Source: Fodinicola feengrottensis
GTDB lineage: Bacteria > Actinomycetota > Actinomycetes > Mycobacteriales > HKI-0501
DNA: 64,000 nucleotides
Reading direction: 5' to 3'
Assembly (NCBI RefSeq): GCF_010993775.1
Contig: NZ_WOTO01000033.1
Span: 38,580-102,579 of the forward strand
In this document: piece after piece, positions 53,441 to 63,937 of the stretch
Layout of the letters: every line of letters starts with the position of its first letter
Numbering within the stretch: the stretch's first letter is position 1
The notes under the pieces: model-generated
What the model was told of the DNA's origin: nothing
Database searches by the model: none
Seen by the model: the letters and a program-made list of their open reading frames with translations, nothing else
Position numbers and translations under genes: made by a program

Positions 53441-54743
53441 CAGCGCGCCAGTCCCATCTTCAGTCTCACTTCGGTCCCCGATTCCGGTGCGGTGCGGATC
53501 TCGGCGCTGCCGCCGTGCCGGGTCATCCGTTCCACGATCGACCCGGACACGCCGTGCCGGTCATCGGCAACCGTATCCAGGTCGAAGCCGGTGCCGCGAT
53601 CCCGTACGAACACGCTGACCGTGCCGTCCTCGACCTCGGCATACAGCGACACCGTCGGCACTTTCGCGTGCTTGCCGGCATTGACCAGCGCTTCCCGCGC
53701 GGCCTGCACCAGCGCTTGTACGTGTTCGTTGACCGCGCAGTCGCCGACGATGACGGTGTCGACGCTGACCGCGTACGTGTCCTCGACCTCGGCGGCGGCG
53801 GCTTCCAGCGCGGCGGCCAGCCGCTCGTCCGGCGAACCGGTCGGCTTGTAGAGCCAGTTGCGCAGCTGCCGTTCCTGGCCGCGGGCGAGCCGGCTCACCT
53901 CGCGCGAGTCGTCGGCGTTGCGCTGGATGAGCGCGAGGGTGTGCAGCACCTGGTCATGCACGACCGCGGCGAGGTCCGCGCGGGTCTGCGACCGGATCCT
54001 CTCGGCTCGGAGCGCTCGGCCCGCAGCTCGGCGAACATCCGCCAGAGCAGCGGGGCGACCACCACCGCGCAGCCGACCAGCAGCACCAGGCCGAACACCA
54101 GGCCGTTCTGCAGGGTCTGGAGTTGCCGGGCGGCGGCCAGGTAGCCGATCATGCCGATCAGCACCAGGCCCAGCCCGACGCCGATCCGGGCCGCCGTCAC
54201 CACCCCCAGCCGCGGCCGGTCGCGAACCGCTCGACCCAGGCCGGTCCGGGCAGCCGCTGCTGCACCCACCGGCGCCACCGGTCCGGGTCGCTGCGATGCC
54301 ACATGATGGCCGCGCCGCCGACCAGGCCGAGGGTCGGCAGCACCACCCACACATCGGCCAGCCAGCCCACGCCGGCGGCGACCACGGCGAGCCCCACGAC
54401 AAGCGCGAGATAAGCCGCCAGCTGGCCGAGGTCCGGCGGCGCCGCCGCGGCTGGTCGGCGGCGGCGCGCGCGCGACCGGTACGAAGATCCACCAAAGCAG
54501 GTAGAGCAGTGCGCCGAGGCCGTTCAGCGCGATCGCGAGCACCACGAACACGATCCGTACGGCGACCACCGGCACGTTGAGGTGTTCAGCCAGGCCGCGC
54601 GCCACACCGGCCAACAGCCAGCCGCGCTGCTGCCGGTAGAGCCGCGGCTGATCCGAAGTCAGCGGCAGCTCGGCGGACATGCTGGGGAGCGAGATCTCAG
54701 GACTCCGTTCTGGGCGCGCGGGCTCGTCCTCACCGATGGTCAC
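53440..54743 (-). CDS. PspC-domain sensor histidine kinase (three frameshifts)
   Basis: About 433 residues. N-terminal PspC domain (RLYRQQRGWLLAGVARGLAE), several transmembrane helices, then a histidine-kinase core: phospho-His in LAAVVHDQVLHTLALIQRNA and ATP domain QAAREALVNAGKHAKVPTVS, RDRGTGFDLDTV, HGVSGSIVERMTRHGGSAEI. Shifts near 54470, 54205 and 54000. Cell-envelope stress sensing is typical for PspC kinases; partner regulator follows, PspC gene diverges. Confidence 0.85.
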
Positions 54744-54862
54744 ACCTCACCGTACGGCCAGATACCGGGTAAGCCACGGATCTTGCGGGACCACACTTTT
54801 CAGGGTCGGCTCAGGGTCGTACCCGATAGTGGACCGGCCGGTCAGCGGCGACCATGGTTGTC

Positions 54863-56345
54863 ATGGACAGCAGTACGCCCCCCCCGCCAGCCGGCCCACC
54901 CGGCCCGCCGCCTTTCGCACCGCCCGGGCCGGGAACACCACCCCCGGCCCCGGAACACCGTTCGGCCCGGGAAACCAGCCAGGCGGGCCGCCACCCCGCC
55001 CGCCGTACACCGGGCCGTTCCCCCGGCCGGGCTCGTTCTCGGACCGGGTGAAGATCACCCGGCCTCGAGAGGGCCGGCTGTTCTTCGGTGTCTGCGCCGG
55101 CCTCGGCCGGGCCACCGGCACCGATCCGCTGCTGTTCCGAGTGATCCTCGGGGGTGCTCTTCTTCTTCAGCGGCATCGGCGTGCTCTTCTACGTGGTCGG
55201 CATGCTCGTACTGGCGGATGAGGACGACGAGACCTCGCCAGTGGAGGCCCTGTTCGGCCGCGGCCGGTCCCGATTGAACGCGGCCTGGACGGTCCTGCTG
55301 ATGCTCACCGCCACCATTTTGGGCATCATCGCGCTGTCCGGCGGCGCCCGGGTCGTGCTGCTGGTCGCGGCGGGTCTCTTCGGCCTCGCGATGCTGCTGC
55401 TCCGCCGCCCGCCGGTGGCGCAGCCCGAGACGGCGGTGGCCGCGTCCCCCGGTGCCCCGGCGGCCGCCGCCCCACCCGCGTACACACCGCCGCCGTACGC
55501 GACCGAACCACCGGTCGCGGCCCAGCAGCCCTCGGATCACGTCACCGCGCGGATCGACACCTCCGCCGTGGCCAGCACCGGCGACACGGCCCCGTTGCCG
55601 CCGGTCAGCGCGGCCCCGCCCACGTACCACGAGCCGTACGCACACACACATGGCCCCTTCGCGAGCGGCCAGCCGACCGCACCGCTGCCGCCGGTGCCGC
55701 CCAAACCCAAGAAACCCAAGGAAAGGTCGGCGCTCGGCGGGATCACCTTCAGTCTCGCGGTGATCTCGGTCGGGCTGGTCGCGCTGGTGCAGTGGGCCAC
55801 CGGCCTGGACTGGACGGCATACTTCGCGATCCCGCTCGCGGTGATCGGCGCCGGCCTGCTCGTCGGCACCTTCTTGGGACGGGCCCGCTGGCTGATTCCG
55901 ATCGGGTTGCTGCTCTGCCTCGTGTTGGGCGCTGGGCGCCGCCGCAGCGCGCTCGGCCGGGCCGGAAATCAGAGCTCACGACGGCCAGGTCGACCCGATC
56001 GTGTGGCGGCCGGTCGCGGCCAGCCAGATCGGGCCCGACTACCAGCGGCAGTACGGCGATGCCACGCTCGACCTGAGGGACGTCAACTTCGACGGCCAGA
56101 AGGTCAGCACCGACGTGAACATGGCCACCGGCTCGCTGCGGGTGCTTCTCCCCAAGACCGTTGACGTACAGCTGACCAGCAAGGTCGCCGCCGGCAGCGC
56201 ACAACTGTTCGGCAGAGAGAACAGCGGAGTCAACGTGGACACCCAGTTGCAGGACAACGGCACCGACGGTCCGGGCGGCGGGTCGCTGACCCTGAGCGTC
56301 TCGATGGGCGCCGGAGAAGTGGAGATCATCCGTGAAACGTCATGA
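54863..56345 (+). CDS. PspC-domain membrane protein with LiaF-like C-terminus (three frameshifts)
   Basis: About 494 residues. Gly/Pro-rich start, PspC domain (RPREGRLFFGVCAGLGRATG then TDPLLFRVIL), several transmembrane helices, a proline-rich linker, and a C-terminal beta-rich domain like LiaF/toast-rack (YGDATLDLRDVNFDGQKVST, SLRVLLPKTVDVQLTSKVAA). Frames change near 54955, 55155 and 55935. Divergent from the PspC kinase; 119 bp between starts. Confidence 0.8.
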
Positions 56346-56634
56346 GACCGACGCACTGTCGCTGATCTTCGGGTTGCTCTTCCTGGCCGGCGCCGCCTGG
56401 TGGGGCATCTACGAGATCTTCCAGGCCAGCGAGGTGCCGGTGACCTTGGCAGTGGCTATCACCCTGGTGGTGATCGGCGCGGTCGGGCTGATGACCGCGG
56501 TGCCGCGGCGGCGCACGGCCATCCAGCCGGCGGTCATCCAGCCGGCGGTCATCCCGGCCGAGCCGGTCGTACCGACCGAGCCCGCCGCCGTTGACTTCAT
56601 CAAGAAAGAGGACGACACCGTCATCGGCGACTGA
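56332..56634 (+). CDS. Small two-helix membrane protein
   Basis: 100 residues from GTG 56332, overlapping the previous gene by 14 bp. Two transmembrane helices (SLIFGLLFLAGAAWWGIYEI, VTLAVAITLVVIGAVGLMTA), then a tail with the duplicated PAVIQPAVI. No family I can name; likely cotranslated with the PspC protein. Confidence 0.72.
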   Translation: MKRHETDALSLIFGLLFLAGAAWWGIYEIFQASEVPVTLAVAITLVVIGAVGLMTAVPRRRTAIQPAVIQPAVIPAEPVVPTEPAAVDFIKKEDDTVIGD

Positions 56635-56672
56635 CCGAATGCACCTTTGGGCCGAGGTGCCCGCAACGGCTT

Positions 56673-56707
56673 GACCCGCACTATTCACTCAGCGAATAGT
56701 GCGGGTC
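56673..56707 (+). terminator. Hairpin after the PspC operon
   Basis: GACCCGCACTATTC (56673-56686) pairs perfectly with GAATAGTGCGGGTC (56694-56707), 7-base loop, followed by GTCTCC. It directly abuts the truncated hydrolase. Confidence 0.72.
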
Positions 56708-56739
56708 GTCTCCACTTCGTACGTCCTTATGGGCCTGCT

Positions 56740-57948
56740 CGCCAGCGGCCCGGAGTCGCCTGGGTCGAACAGGCCCCGGAGTTTTTTTCCGCTGATATCC
56801 GCGAACATTTCGACCTGATCGGGTTGGATCCCCGAGGCGTCAACAAAAGCCAGCCGGTGACCTGTGACTCGGACGCCCTCGCCGGCCCGGACCCGGTCGT
56901 TCCAGCCACTCCCACAGAGTACGCGCAACTGCTGGCGTACACCAAAAGAAGGCCGCCAGCTGCCGGCAGACCACCGGTCCGTCCTACGACCACGTCGACA
57001 CCGCGAGCGTGGCCCGCGACATCGACGCGATCCGAGCCGCCCTGGGTGAGCAGAAGCTGACATATTACGGAGTTTCGTACGGGACTCTGATGGGCGAGCA
57101 ATATGCCGAGCTGTTTCCACAGCACGTACGGGGCCCTCGCATTGGACAGCAACATGGACCACAGCGTGGGAACCTGGCGGTTCCTGGAAACCGAGACCGC
57201 GTCCATCGAAGGGTCGTTCGACGCCTTCGCGGCCTGGTGCGGACGTACCACCGGGTGCGCGTTGCACGGCGACGATGTCGGCAAGGTGGTCGACGATCTC
57301 TATGCCAGAGCCGAAAAAGGCGACCTGCCCGATCCTTTCGACCCGGGACAGAAATACAGTCCGACCGACCTCCTTCAGGACGTACAGGGCACGCTCTATG
57401 ACGCCTCCTCTTTTGGCTTCGAGGCTGAGGAACTCGCCGACCTACGAGACGGAAAGCCGCTCCCGCAGGCGGTTGGCCGGACCAGGGCCGCTGTGAACTG
57501 GGGCACCCTGGTCCGCAATCCGTTCCAGGCGGTTTTCTGTGAGGACTGGCCGATGTCGGTGTCCGGGTTCGGGGAGCTGGACCTTTATCGCCGCGCGCTC
57601 GAACAAATCGCGCCGCACATGCATCGGTCGATACTGGCCTGGAGCTCGGTCACCGGATGTCTCGGCGCCGCCATCGCGGTCCAGAACCCGCAACACCGGC
57701 TCACCGTCCGCGGGAGCGCGCCGATCCTGATGGTGAACAGCGTGCACGATCCGGCCACCCCGTACGCATGGGCAGTCGACGTGCACCAGCAGATCCCGAA
57801 CTCGGTGCTCCTGACGTACGACGGCAGCGGCCACGGGACGTACTTGCACCCGTGCGTGATGGCCGCCGTCGACACGTACCTGACGACGCTGGCCACTCCG
57901 CGGCCGGGTACGCACTGCCCGCGGATCGATCCGCCGGCGACGGGCTGA
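56740..57948 (+). pseudogene. 5'-truncated TAP-like alpha/beta hydrolase (also frameshifted)
   Basis: The first family-like residues are GVAWVEQAPEFFSADIREHF (about 56752), which in intact S33/TAP-like peptidases lie near residue 110, after a signal peptide and the GGPGxSG loop; neither is present. Downstream: IGLDPRGVNKS, nucleophile YGVSYGTLMG, Asp in NSVHDPATPY and His in GSGHGTYLHP. Frames shift near 56950 and 57125. The 5' end meets the 56673-56707 hairpin, suggesting a deletion. Without its front it is unlikely to be secreted. Confidence 0.7.
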
Positions 57949-58001
57949 CCCGACGGTCCCTATGCTCGTCGGGAAGACGCTTCCGACTGGCGAGGGCCCC
58001 G

Positions 58002-59247
58002 ATGATCACTCCTGTCCGTAACCGATCGCTCAGCCGGACCGCGGCGGCCACCCTCACCAGCGAGGTCACCCGACACCCGGAACCCAAGCGGGTGCTGGTC
58101 ATCGGCATCGACCCGCGAGTGGTGGACCGGGTGCTCGACCACCTGATGCCGACCGACCGGCTGGTGGTGACCAGCCCGCGAACCGACCGGAACGACCGGC
58201 TGCGGCGCCGGCTGACCAGCGAGCGATCGCTGGCCCGGCTGGCCGGCCGGGTCCAGGTGCTGGACGAGGACGTGCCAGCCGAGATCGAGTCGTACGACCA
58301 CGTGGTGATCGCCGAGCCGATCTCCGGCGACGGAGCCGGCACCGACAAGGTGATCGAGCAGGCCCGGGAGAAGCTGGTGCCGGGTGGGGTGCTGAGTCTT
58401 GCCACCCCGCTCGGCCCGCCCACCCCCGGCGGGGCCGGCACCGAGATCGGCCGGTTGGCGCAGGCCTGCGCCGTACGCTCCGAGACGGTCTTCGCGGCGT
58501 TCCCGCCGCTGCGGGTGCATCACCTGCGGTTGGGTCAGCCGCCGGTGGCGCTGGCGAGCCGGATCGCTCCGGCGTACACACCAACCCGGGTGCCGGTCAC
58601 CCGCGACATGCGCATTGACGTGGACGGCGTCGTCGCGGTGGCCGCCATGGCCGGCGTCGCGCTGCTCACCCAGCGACTTTTCCGGCGCCCGTTCTGGCTG
58701 ATCCCGGCCGCCGCCGCGCTGCCGGTCGCCGCGTTCTTCCGCGACCCGCGCCGGCTGGTCCCAGACGAGGCCGCCGAAGCCAACGCGATCGTCTCCTCCG
58801 CCGACGGCGTCGTCCTTTCCGTCGACGAGATCTCCGACGACCGCTTCGGCACGTCGAACACTTCCTGGCTGCGGATCGCGGTCTTCCTGTCCGTCCTTGA
58901 CGTCCACGTCAACCGCAGCCCAGTCGCCGGTCGCATCGCGCCGTCATCGACGAACCCGGCGGCTACGCCGACGCCCGCCACCCCAATGCCGAGCACAACA
59001 ACAGCAAATACACCGTCCTGGACACCATCCACGGCTCAGTTGTGGTCGCCCAACGCAGCGGCCTGATCGCCCGCCGCATCGTCCAACGCTCCCGCCCCGG
59101 CGCTTTGCTGTCCCGCGGCGAAAAGTTCGGCCACATCCGGTTCGGCTCCCGCACCGACATCTACCTCCCCGCCGACTCCGCCCCCCCACCGTCGCCGAAG
59201 GCGACCGCGTCACCGGCGCCGAAACCATCATCGCCCGCTGGATCTGA
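58002..59247 (+). CDS. psd: Phosphatidylserine decarboxylase with extra N-terminal Rossmann-like domain (two frameshifts)
   Basis: About 413 residues. Residues about 185-413 are the PSD proenzyme: FFRDPRRLVPDEA, IVSSADGVVLSVDE, FLSVLDVHVNRSPVAG, YTVLDTIHGSVVVAQRSG, and the self-cleavage/pyruvoyl site in FGHIRFGSRTDIYLPAD. Residues 1-180 look like a methyltransferase-fold domain (RVLVIGIDPRVVDRVL, YDHVVIAEPISGDG, LVPGGVLSLATPL). Frames change near 58940 and at C7 (59181-59187). Makes phosphatidylethanolamine from PssA product. Confidence 0.87.
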
Positions 59248-59298
59248 CCCATCTCCCGCGTGTCGACCCGTACGCTCCAGCGCGTCGAGGAGTGCGGC

Positions 59299-59404
59299 GC
59301 CGAGCGTGGAACAAAGTCCCACGCTCGGCGAAAACTCCCCCCGAGACCGCAGAACCCCAGACAGCACTCAAGGCCGCCCCCAGCAGCAGGAAACGGCCTT
59401 GAGT
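59299..59404. terminator. Two hairpins between psd and pssA
   Basis: First: GCCGAGCGTGG (59299-59309) with CCACGCTCGGC (59319-59329). Second: ACTCAAGGCCG (59366-59376) with CGGCCTTGAGT (59394-59404). Both perfect 11-bp stems between convergent genes. Confidence 0.7.
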
Positions 59405-59414
59405 AGGCAGGAAA

Positions 59415-60223
59415 CTACCGAGAAGCCAGTACGTGCCGCTGCCGCATCCAGAGCAGCGGGCCGGACACCAGATACACGGTCACCACGGCGATGAACGTCA
59501 CGGGGCGTCGATCAACACCACGCCGGCGACGACGCCCAGCCAGAGCCACGGTGGCAGCCGCAGGACCCGGGTGAGGTTCGCGTACGGGAAGGTGCTGACC
59601 ATCAGGATCGCCAGCATGCCGACCAGCAGCGACAACCACCACATCGTGGCCGGGTTCCGCACCAGCAGGGCGAACATCGCGAGGATGCCGGCGGCGAGGG
59701 TGGTTGGCACGCCGCAGAAATACTTCGAGTTCTTCGGCGACACGTTGAAGCGGGCCAACCGCAGTGCCGCGCCGGCGGCGATCAGCAGGCAGGACGGCGC
59801 GACCAGGAAGATCGGCGCACCGGCGTGGGTGAGCCACACGTAGCTCACGACCGGAGCCGCGACACCGAAGGAACACATGTCGACCAGCGAGTCCAGCTGC
59901 GCGCCGAACGGCGTCGCGACCCCGAACTTGCGGGCCAGCGGGGCCGTCCAGGCCGTCGCAGACCACCGAGCCGATCAGCAGCAGCGCGCCGAGCCGGGAG
60001 TAGCCGCTGAAGGCGACCAGCACCGCACTCGTACCGAACACCAGACTGGCGATCGACGTGGCCGTGACCAGGCCGAACTTGATTTTTTGCGGGCGACGGT
60101 CTGAGGGCCGGGGAGCAACGGTACGACGACCGGTGCGTCCACCTCGGGCTCGGGTTTGATCGCCTTCGCGGGGACCTTCTCTATGGTGGGCTCGACGAGG
60201 GCGTCGGCCGGCCGTTCGAGCAC
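59415..60223 (-). CDS. pssA: CDP-diacylglycerol--serine O-phosphatidyltransferase (three frameshifts)
   Basis: Makes phosphatidylserine. CDP-alcohol motif is complete: CDGLDGPLARKFGVATPFGA then QLDSLVDMCSFG. Eight or so hydrophobic segments with LIAAGAALRLARFNV and GVPTTLAAGILAMF. A charged/proline N-terminal extension (EVDAPVVVPLLPGP) precedes. GTG 60223 start is a guess. Shifts near 59500, 59945 and at T6 (60083-60088). Converges on psd. Confidence 0.87.
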
Positions 60224-60670
60224 CGCCGCACCACCGCCCCGCGGTGGGATGAGGCTCCAGCCGCTAAGCGGTCGTCCAGATCCCGGCCGGCGGATCAAAA
60301 CCCGCCGGGCGAAGACGCCACTTCGACGCAGCCCCCGCGTCCACCGCCGGCCCAACGGTCTGGGGCGGTCTATCGTGCCCCGACGCCAGGGTCGTGCTTG
60401 CACTACGTCCTCCTGCCTGGGTCCGTCGTAGTTCGCCGGTCGGCGCGCGACGCCCAGGTGCGATTGACCACCATGCCATATCCGACCGAGCTTACGTACC
60501 CGGTGGACCACCGAATCACTCTGTAGGACGAGACCAAATTCGGACTCTGACACGATTAAGTAGGCGGGACGTAACGGCACAATCACCCAATCGACACCTG
60601 CCGGCTGCCTGAATGGGCTTGCACTCATGGCGACTATGCGTTTTGAGTTTCGACCGGGTGAGGCCGGGTT

Positions 60671-60835
60671 TGGGTCCTGTCTGGTTATTGCGGTGGGATG
60701 AGAGTCGAGATTCAGGAGTCGGCTGGTGGTGCCGCGGGAAAGCCTTCATAGCAGCGCTATGGGGGCTTTCCCGCGTTGCCGCCAGGCGGCTCCTGGGCTC
60801 GGCTATCGCCCGCCGCAATAACCAGACAGGGCCCA
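60671..60835. repeat. 165-bp long palindromic element
   Basis: Outer arms TGGGTCCTGTCTGGTTATTG+CGG (60671-60693) and their inverse (60813-60835) match at 22 of 23. Inner arms CGCGGGAAAGCC and GGCTTTCCCGCG also match, and the stretches between are about 70 percent complementary, so the whole folds as one hairpin. It supplies the last ten codons and stop of the FGGY kinase. MITE-like or a large structured RNA. Confidence 0.65.
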
Positions 60836-62233
60836 GCCCAATTCGGCGGCGAGGTGGTCGCGAGCGTACGCGTACGCCTCGCGTACGACTCCAGCCACGT
60901 CCGGCTGTGGAGCCGCCTCGACAGCGCGGGAGCGGACCTGCCAGGCCGGTGCGGCAGCGGCTCCAGAGGCCGCCCAGGCCGCCTGCCGAGCGGCTCCCAT
61001 CGCCACGTACTCCAGCGGCTCCGGCACCTCCACAGGCACATCGAAAAGGCTCCCGGCGATCTCCTGCACGGCCAACGAACGGGCCGCGCCACCGGTCAGC
61101 AGCAGCCGCCTGGGCGCCACGCCCTGCGCACGCAGCGCGTCCAGGCCGTCGGCGAGCCCACAGAGCATGCCCTCGACGAAGGCGCGGGCCAGGTGCTCGC
61201 GAGTGGTGTTCGCGAGCCGCAGCCCGACCAGCCGGCCGGACGCCGTCGGAAGGTTCGGGGTGCGCTCGCCCTCCAGGTACGGGACGAGAGTCAGGCCACC
61301 GGCGCCGGGTGGACCGGCCAGCGCCAACGCGTCGAACTCGGCCGGCTCGACGCCGAGCAGGTGCCGGCCGGCGGCCAGTACGCGGGCCGCGTTCAGCGTG
61401 CAGACCAACGGCAACCAGCGGCCAGTGGCGTCGGCGAACCCGGCGACGACCGCGCCGCTCGGGTCGACGCTCGGCTGCTCGGCGACCGCGAAAACGGTCC
61501 CTGACGTGCCCATCGAGACGACGACGTCTCCGGTCTCCAACCCCAGCCCGAGCGCCGCGCCCATGTTGTCGCCGGTGCCGGCCGCGATCACCGCACCCCG
61601 ATCGGTCTGTCCGACCACCTCGCCGGGAGCCGCCACTCGGGGCAGGGCCGGCGTCCGACCGAAGGCCTGTTTGAGCAGCTCAGGGCGGTATTGCGAGGTC
61701 GCTGGGTCGAAGTAGCCAGTGCCGGAGGCGTCCCCGCGATCAGTGGTCGGCTCGGCGCCGGTCAGCCGCATCGTCAGCCAGTCATGCGGCAACATCACCG
61801 ATGCCACTCGGTCAGCCAGGTCCGGCTCAGATCGGCGCAGCCAGCGCAGCTTGGTCACAGTGAAGCTGGCCAGCGGCACCGAGCCAACCGCCGACGCCCA
61901 CCGATCCGGGCCACCCAGCTCGTTGATCAAATCGGGCCGCGTCCGGAGCCGAACGCAGGTCGTTCCAGAGCAGCGCCGGGCGTACGACCTCGCCCTCGCC
62001 GTCCAACGTGACCATGCCGTGCTGCTGCGCGGCGACCGCGATCGCCGACACGTCGTTGAGCAGCCCCCGCCCTCGGTCGCCACCGCCAGCGCATGCCACC
62101 AGGCCGTCGGGTCGATCTCGGTGCCGTCCGGGTGGGGCGCGTCACCGGTGCGTACGACTCGGCCGTCCGCCGCATCGACCACCAGGACCTTCGTCGACTG
62201 GGTGGAACTGTCGACCCCGGCTACCAGCGTCAC
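60803..62233 (-). CDS. xylB: FGGY carbohydrate kinase (xylulokinase-like; two compensating frameshifts)
   Basis: About 476 residues from GTG 62233. VAGVDSSTQSTKVLVVD (phosphate-1), MLPHDWLTMRLTGAEPTTDR, SGTGYFDP, GTGDNMGAALGLG, and the C-terminal LLLTGGAARSLAVQEIAGSL. A segment between about 62070 and 61935 is read in another frame. Phosphorylates xylulose or a related pentulose. Its last residues (LSGYCGGR) are encoded by the 60671-60835 palindrome. Confidence 0.85.
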   Translation of the reverse strand: MTLVAGVDSSTQSTKVLVVDAADGRVVRTGDAPHPDGTEIDPTAWWHALAVATEGGGCSTTCRRSRSPRSSTAWSRWTARARSYARRCSGTTCVRLRTRPDLINELGGPDRWASAVGSVPLASFTVTKLRWLRRSEPDLADRVASVMLPHDWLTMRLTGAEPTTDRGDASGTGYFDPATSQYRPELLKQAFGRTPALPRVAAPGEVVGQTDRGAVIAAGTGDNMGAALGLGLETGDVVVSMGTSGTVFAVAEQPSVDPSGAVVAGFADATGRWLPLVCTLNAARVLAAGRHLLGVEPAEFDALALAGPPGAGGLTLVPYLEGERTPNLPTASGRLVGLRLANTTREHLARAFVEGMLCGLADGLDALRAQGVAPRRLLLTGGAARSLAVQEIAGSLFDVPVEVPEPLEYVAMGAARQAAWAASGAAAAPAWQVRSRAVEAAPQPDVAGVVREAYAYARDHLAAELGWALSGYCGGR

Positions 62234-62264
62234 CGCACACCCCTTCGCCGCCGAACTCGCGCCT

Positions 62265-62357
62265 GTCGTCACAATCGGAATCCGATTGTCACAGCCAAAA
62301 ACAGACCCGCAGGTCAGCCCGCCCCGGTCGTGACAATCGGATTCCGATTGTAACGAC
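62265..62357. repeat. Two CAATCGGA palindromes between xylB and guaA
   Basis: First: GTCGTC-ACAATCGGA/TCCGATTGT-CAC (62265-62295). Second: GTCGTGACAATCGGA, central T, TCCGATTGTAACGAC (62327-62357). The second lies immediately beyond the guaA stop and may serve as its terminator. The core equals 10153-10169. Confidence 0.62.
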
Positions 62358-62359
62358 GG

Positions 62360-63937
62360 CTACTCCCACTCGATGGTGCCTGGGGGTTTGCTGGTGACGT
62401 CGAGCACGACCCGGTTAACCCCTGGCACCTCGTTGGTGATGATGCGGGTCGAGATCCGGGCCAGCACGTCGTACGGCAGCCGGGTCCAGTCGGCGGTCAT
62501 GGCGTCCTCGCTGGACACCGGTCGCAGCACGATCGGGTGGCCGTACGTACGGCCGTCGCCCTGCACACCCCGACGGATCGCACGTCCGCGAGCAGCACCA
62601 CCGGACACTGCCAGATCTCCCGGTCCAGCCCGGCCGCGGTCAGCTCGGCGCGGGCGATCGCGTCGGCCGCGCGCAGCAGCTCCAGCCGCTCGGCGGTGAC
62701 GCAGCCGACGATCCGGATGCCCAGGCCCGGGCCGGGGAACGGCTGCCGGTAGACGATCGCCTCCGGCAGGCCCAGCTCCAGCCCAACCTTGCGGACCTCG
62801 TCCTTGAACAGCGTGCGCAGCGGCTCCACCAGCGCGAACTGCAGGTCGTCCGGCAGCCCGCCCACGTTGTGGTGACTCTTGATGTTCGCCGTACCAGCGC
62901 CGCCGCCGGACTCCACGACGTCCGGATAGAGCGTGCCCTGCACCAGGAAGTCGACCGAGTCGTCGGCGACAACCTCCCGGGCGGCCTGCTCGAAGACCCG
63001 GATGAACTCGCGGCCGATGATCTTGCGTTTGGTCTCTGGATCGGAGACGCCGTCCAACGCGGACAGGAACTGCTCGCTCGCGTCGACCACCTTCAGGTTG
63101 ACCCCGGTGGCGGCCACGAAGTCCCGCTCAACCTGCTCGGACTCTCCCGACCGCTGCAGACCGTGATCGACATAAACGCAGGTCAGCTGGTCTCCGACGG
63201 CCTGCTGTACGAGGGCGGCGGCGACCGACGAGTCGACTCCACCGGACAGCGCACAGATCACTCGCTTGCCGCCCACCTGGGCCCGGATCGCCTCCACCTG
63301 CTCGGCCACGATGGACGCGGTCGTCCACTGTGGACGGATGTCGGCCACCTCGTAGAGGAAGTGCTCCAGCACGGCCTGGCCGTGCTCGGTGTGCATGACC
63401 TCCGGGTGGAACTGCACGCCGGCGACTGCCCGCGCGGTGTCGTCCTCGAATGCGGCCACCGGCACTCGGTCGGTCGGTGGCCGCGGTGACCCGGAAGCCG
63501 GCCGGCGCCGCGGTGACCGCGTCGCCGTGACTCATCCACACCGACTGCCCCGCCGGCAGCCCGTGAAAAAGCGCCGAGTCGGCCGCGGTGACCTTCAGCT
63601 CGGTACGCCCGTATTCCCGACTGTCGGTGTGCGCGACGGTGCCGCCCAGCGCCAGCGCGATCGCCTGAAAGCCATAGCAGATCCCAAAAGTCGGCACCCC
63701 GGTGGCCAGCAGCTCACGGTCCACGCTGGGCGCGCCGTCGGCGTAGACACTCGACGGGCCGCCGGACAGGATGATCGCGGCCGGCTGGCGGGCCAGCATG
63801 TCGGCGACCGGCATGGTGTGCGGCACGATCTCGGAGTAGACCCGGGCCTCCCGGACCCGGCGGGCGATCAGCTGCGCGTACTGCGCGCCGAAGTCCACCA
63901 CCAGAACCGGTCGGTCGGTCGTCGGCTGGGTGCTCAA
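62360..63937 (-). CDS. guaA: GMP synthase (two frameshifts)
   Basis: Aminates XMP to GMP. From TTG 63937 (GTG 63964 possible; GAGAGG between): VLVVDFGAQYAQLIARRVRE, IILSGGPSSVY, class I glutamine amidotransferase Cys in TFGICYGFQAIAL, GVQFHPEVMHTEHGQ; ATP pyrophosphatase ICALSGGVDSSVAAALV, QGTLYPDVVES, RQPFPGPGLGIRI; C-terminal NRVVLDVTSKPPGTIEWE. Shifts near 63465 and 62575. Confidence 0.92.
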
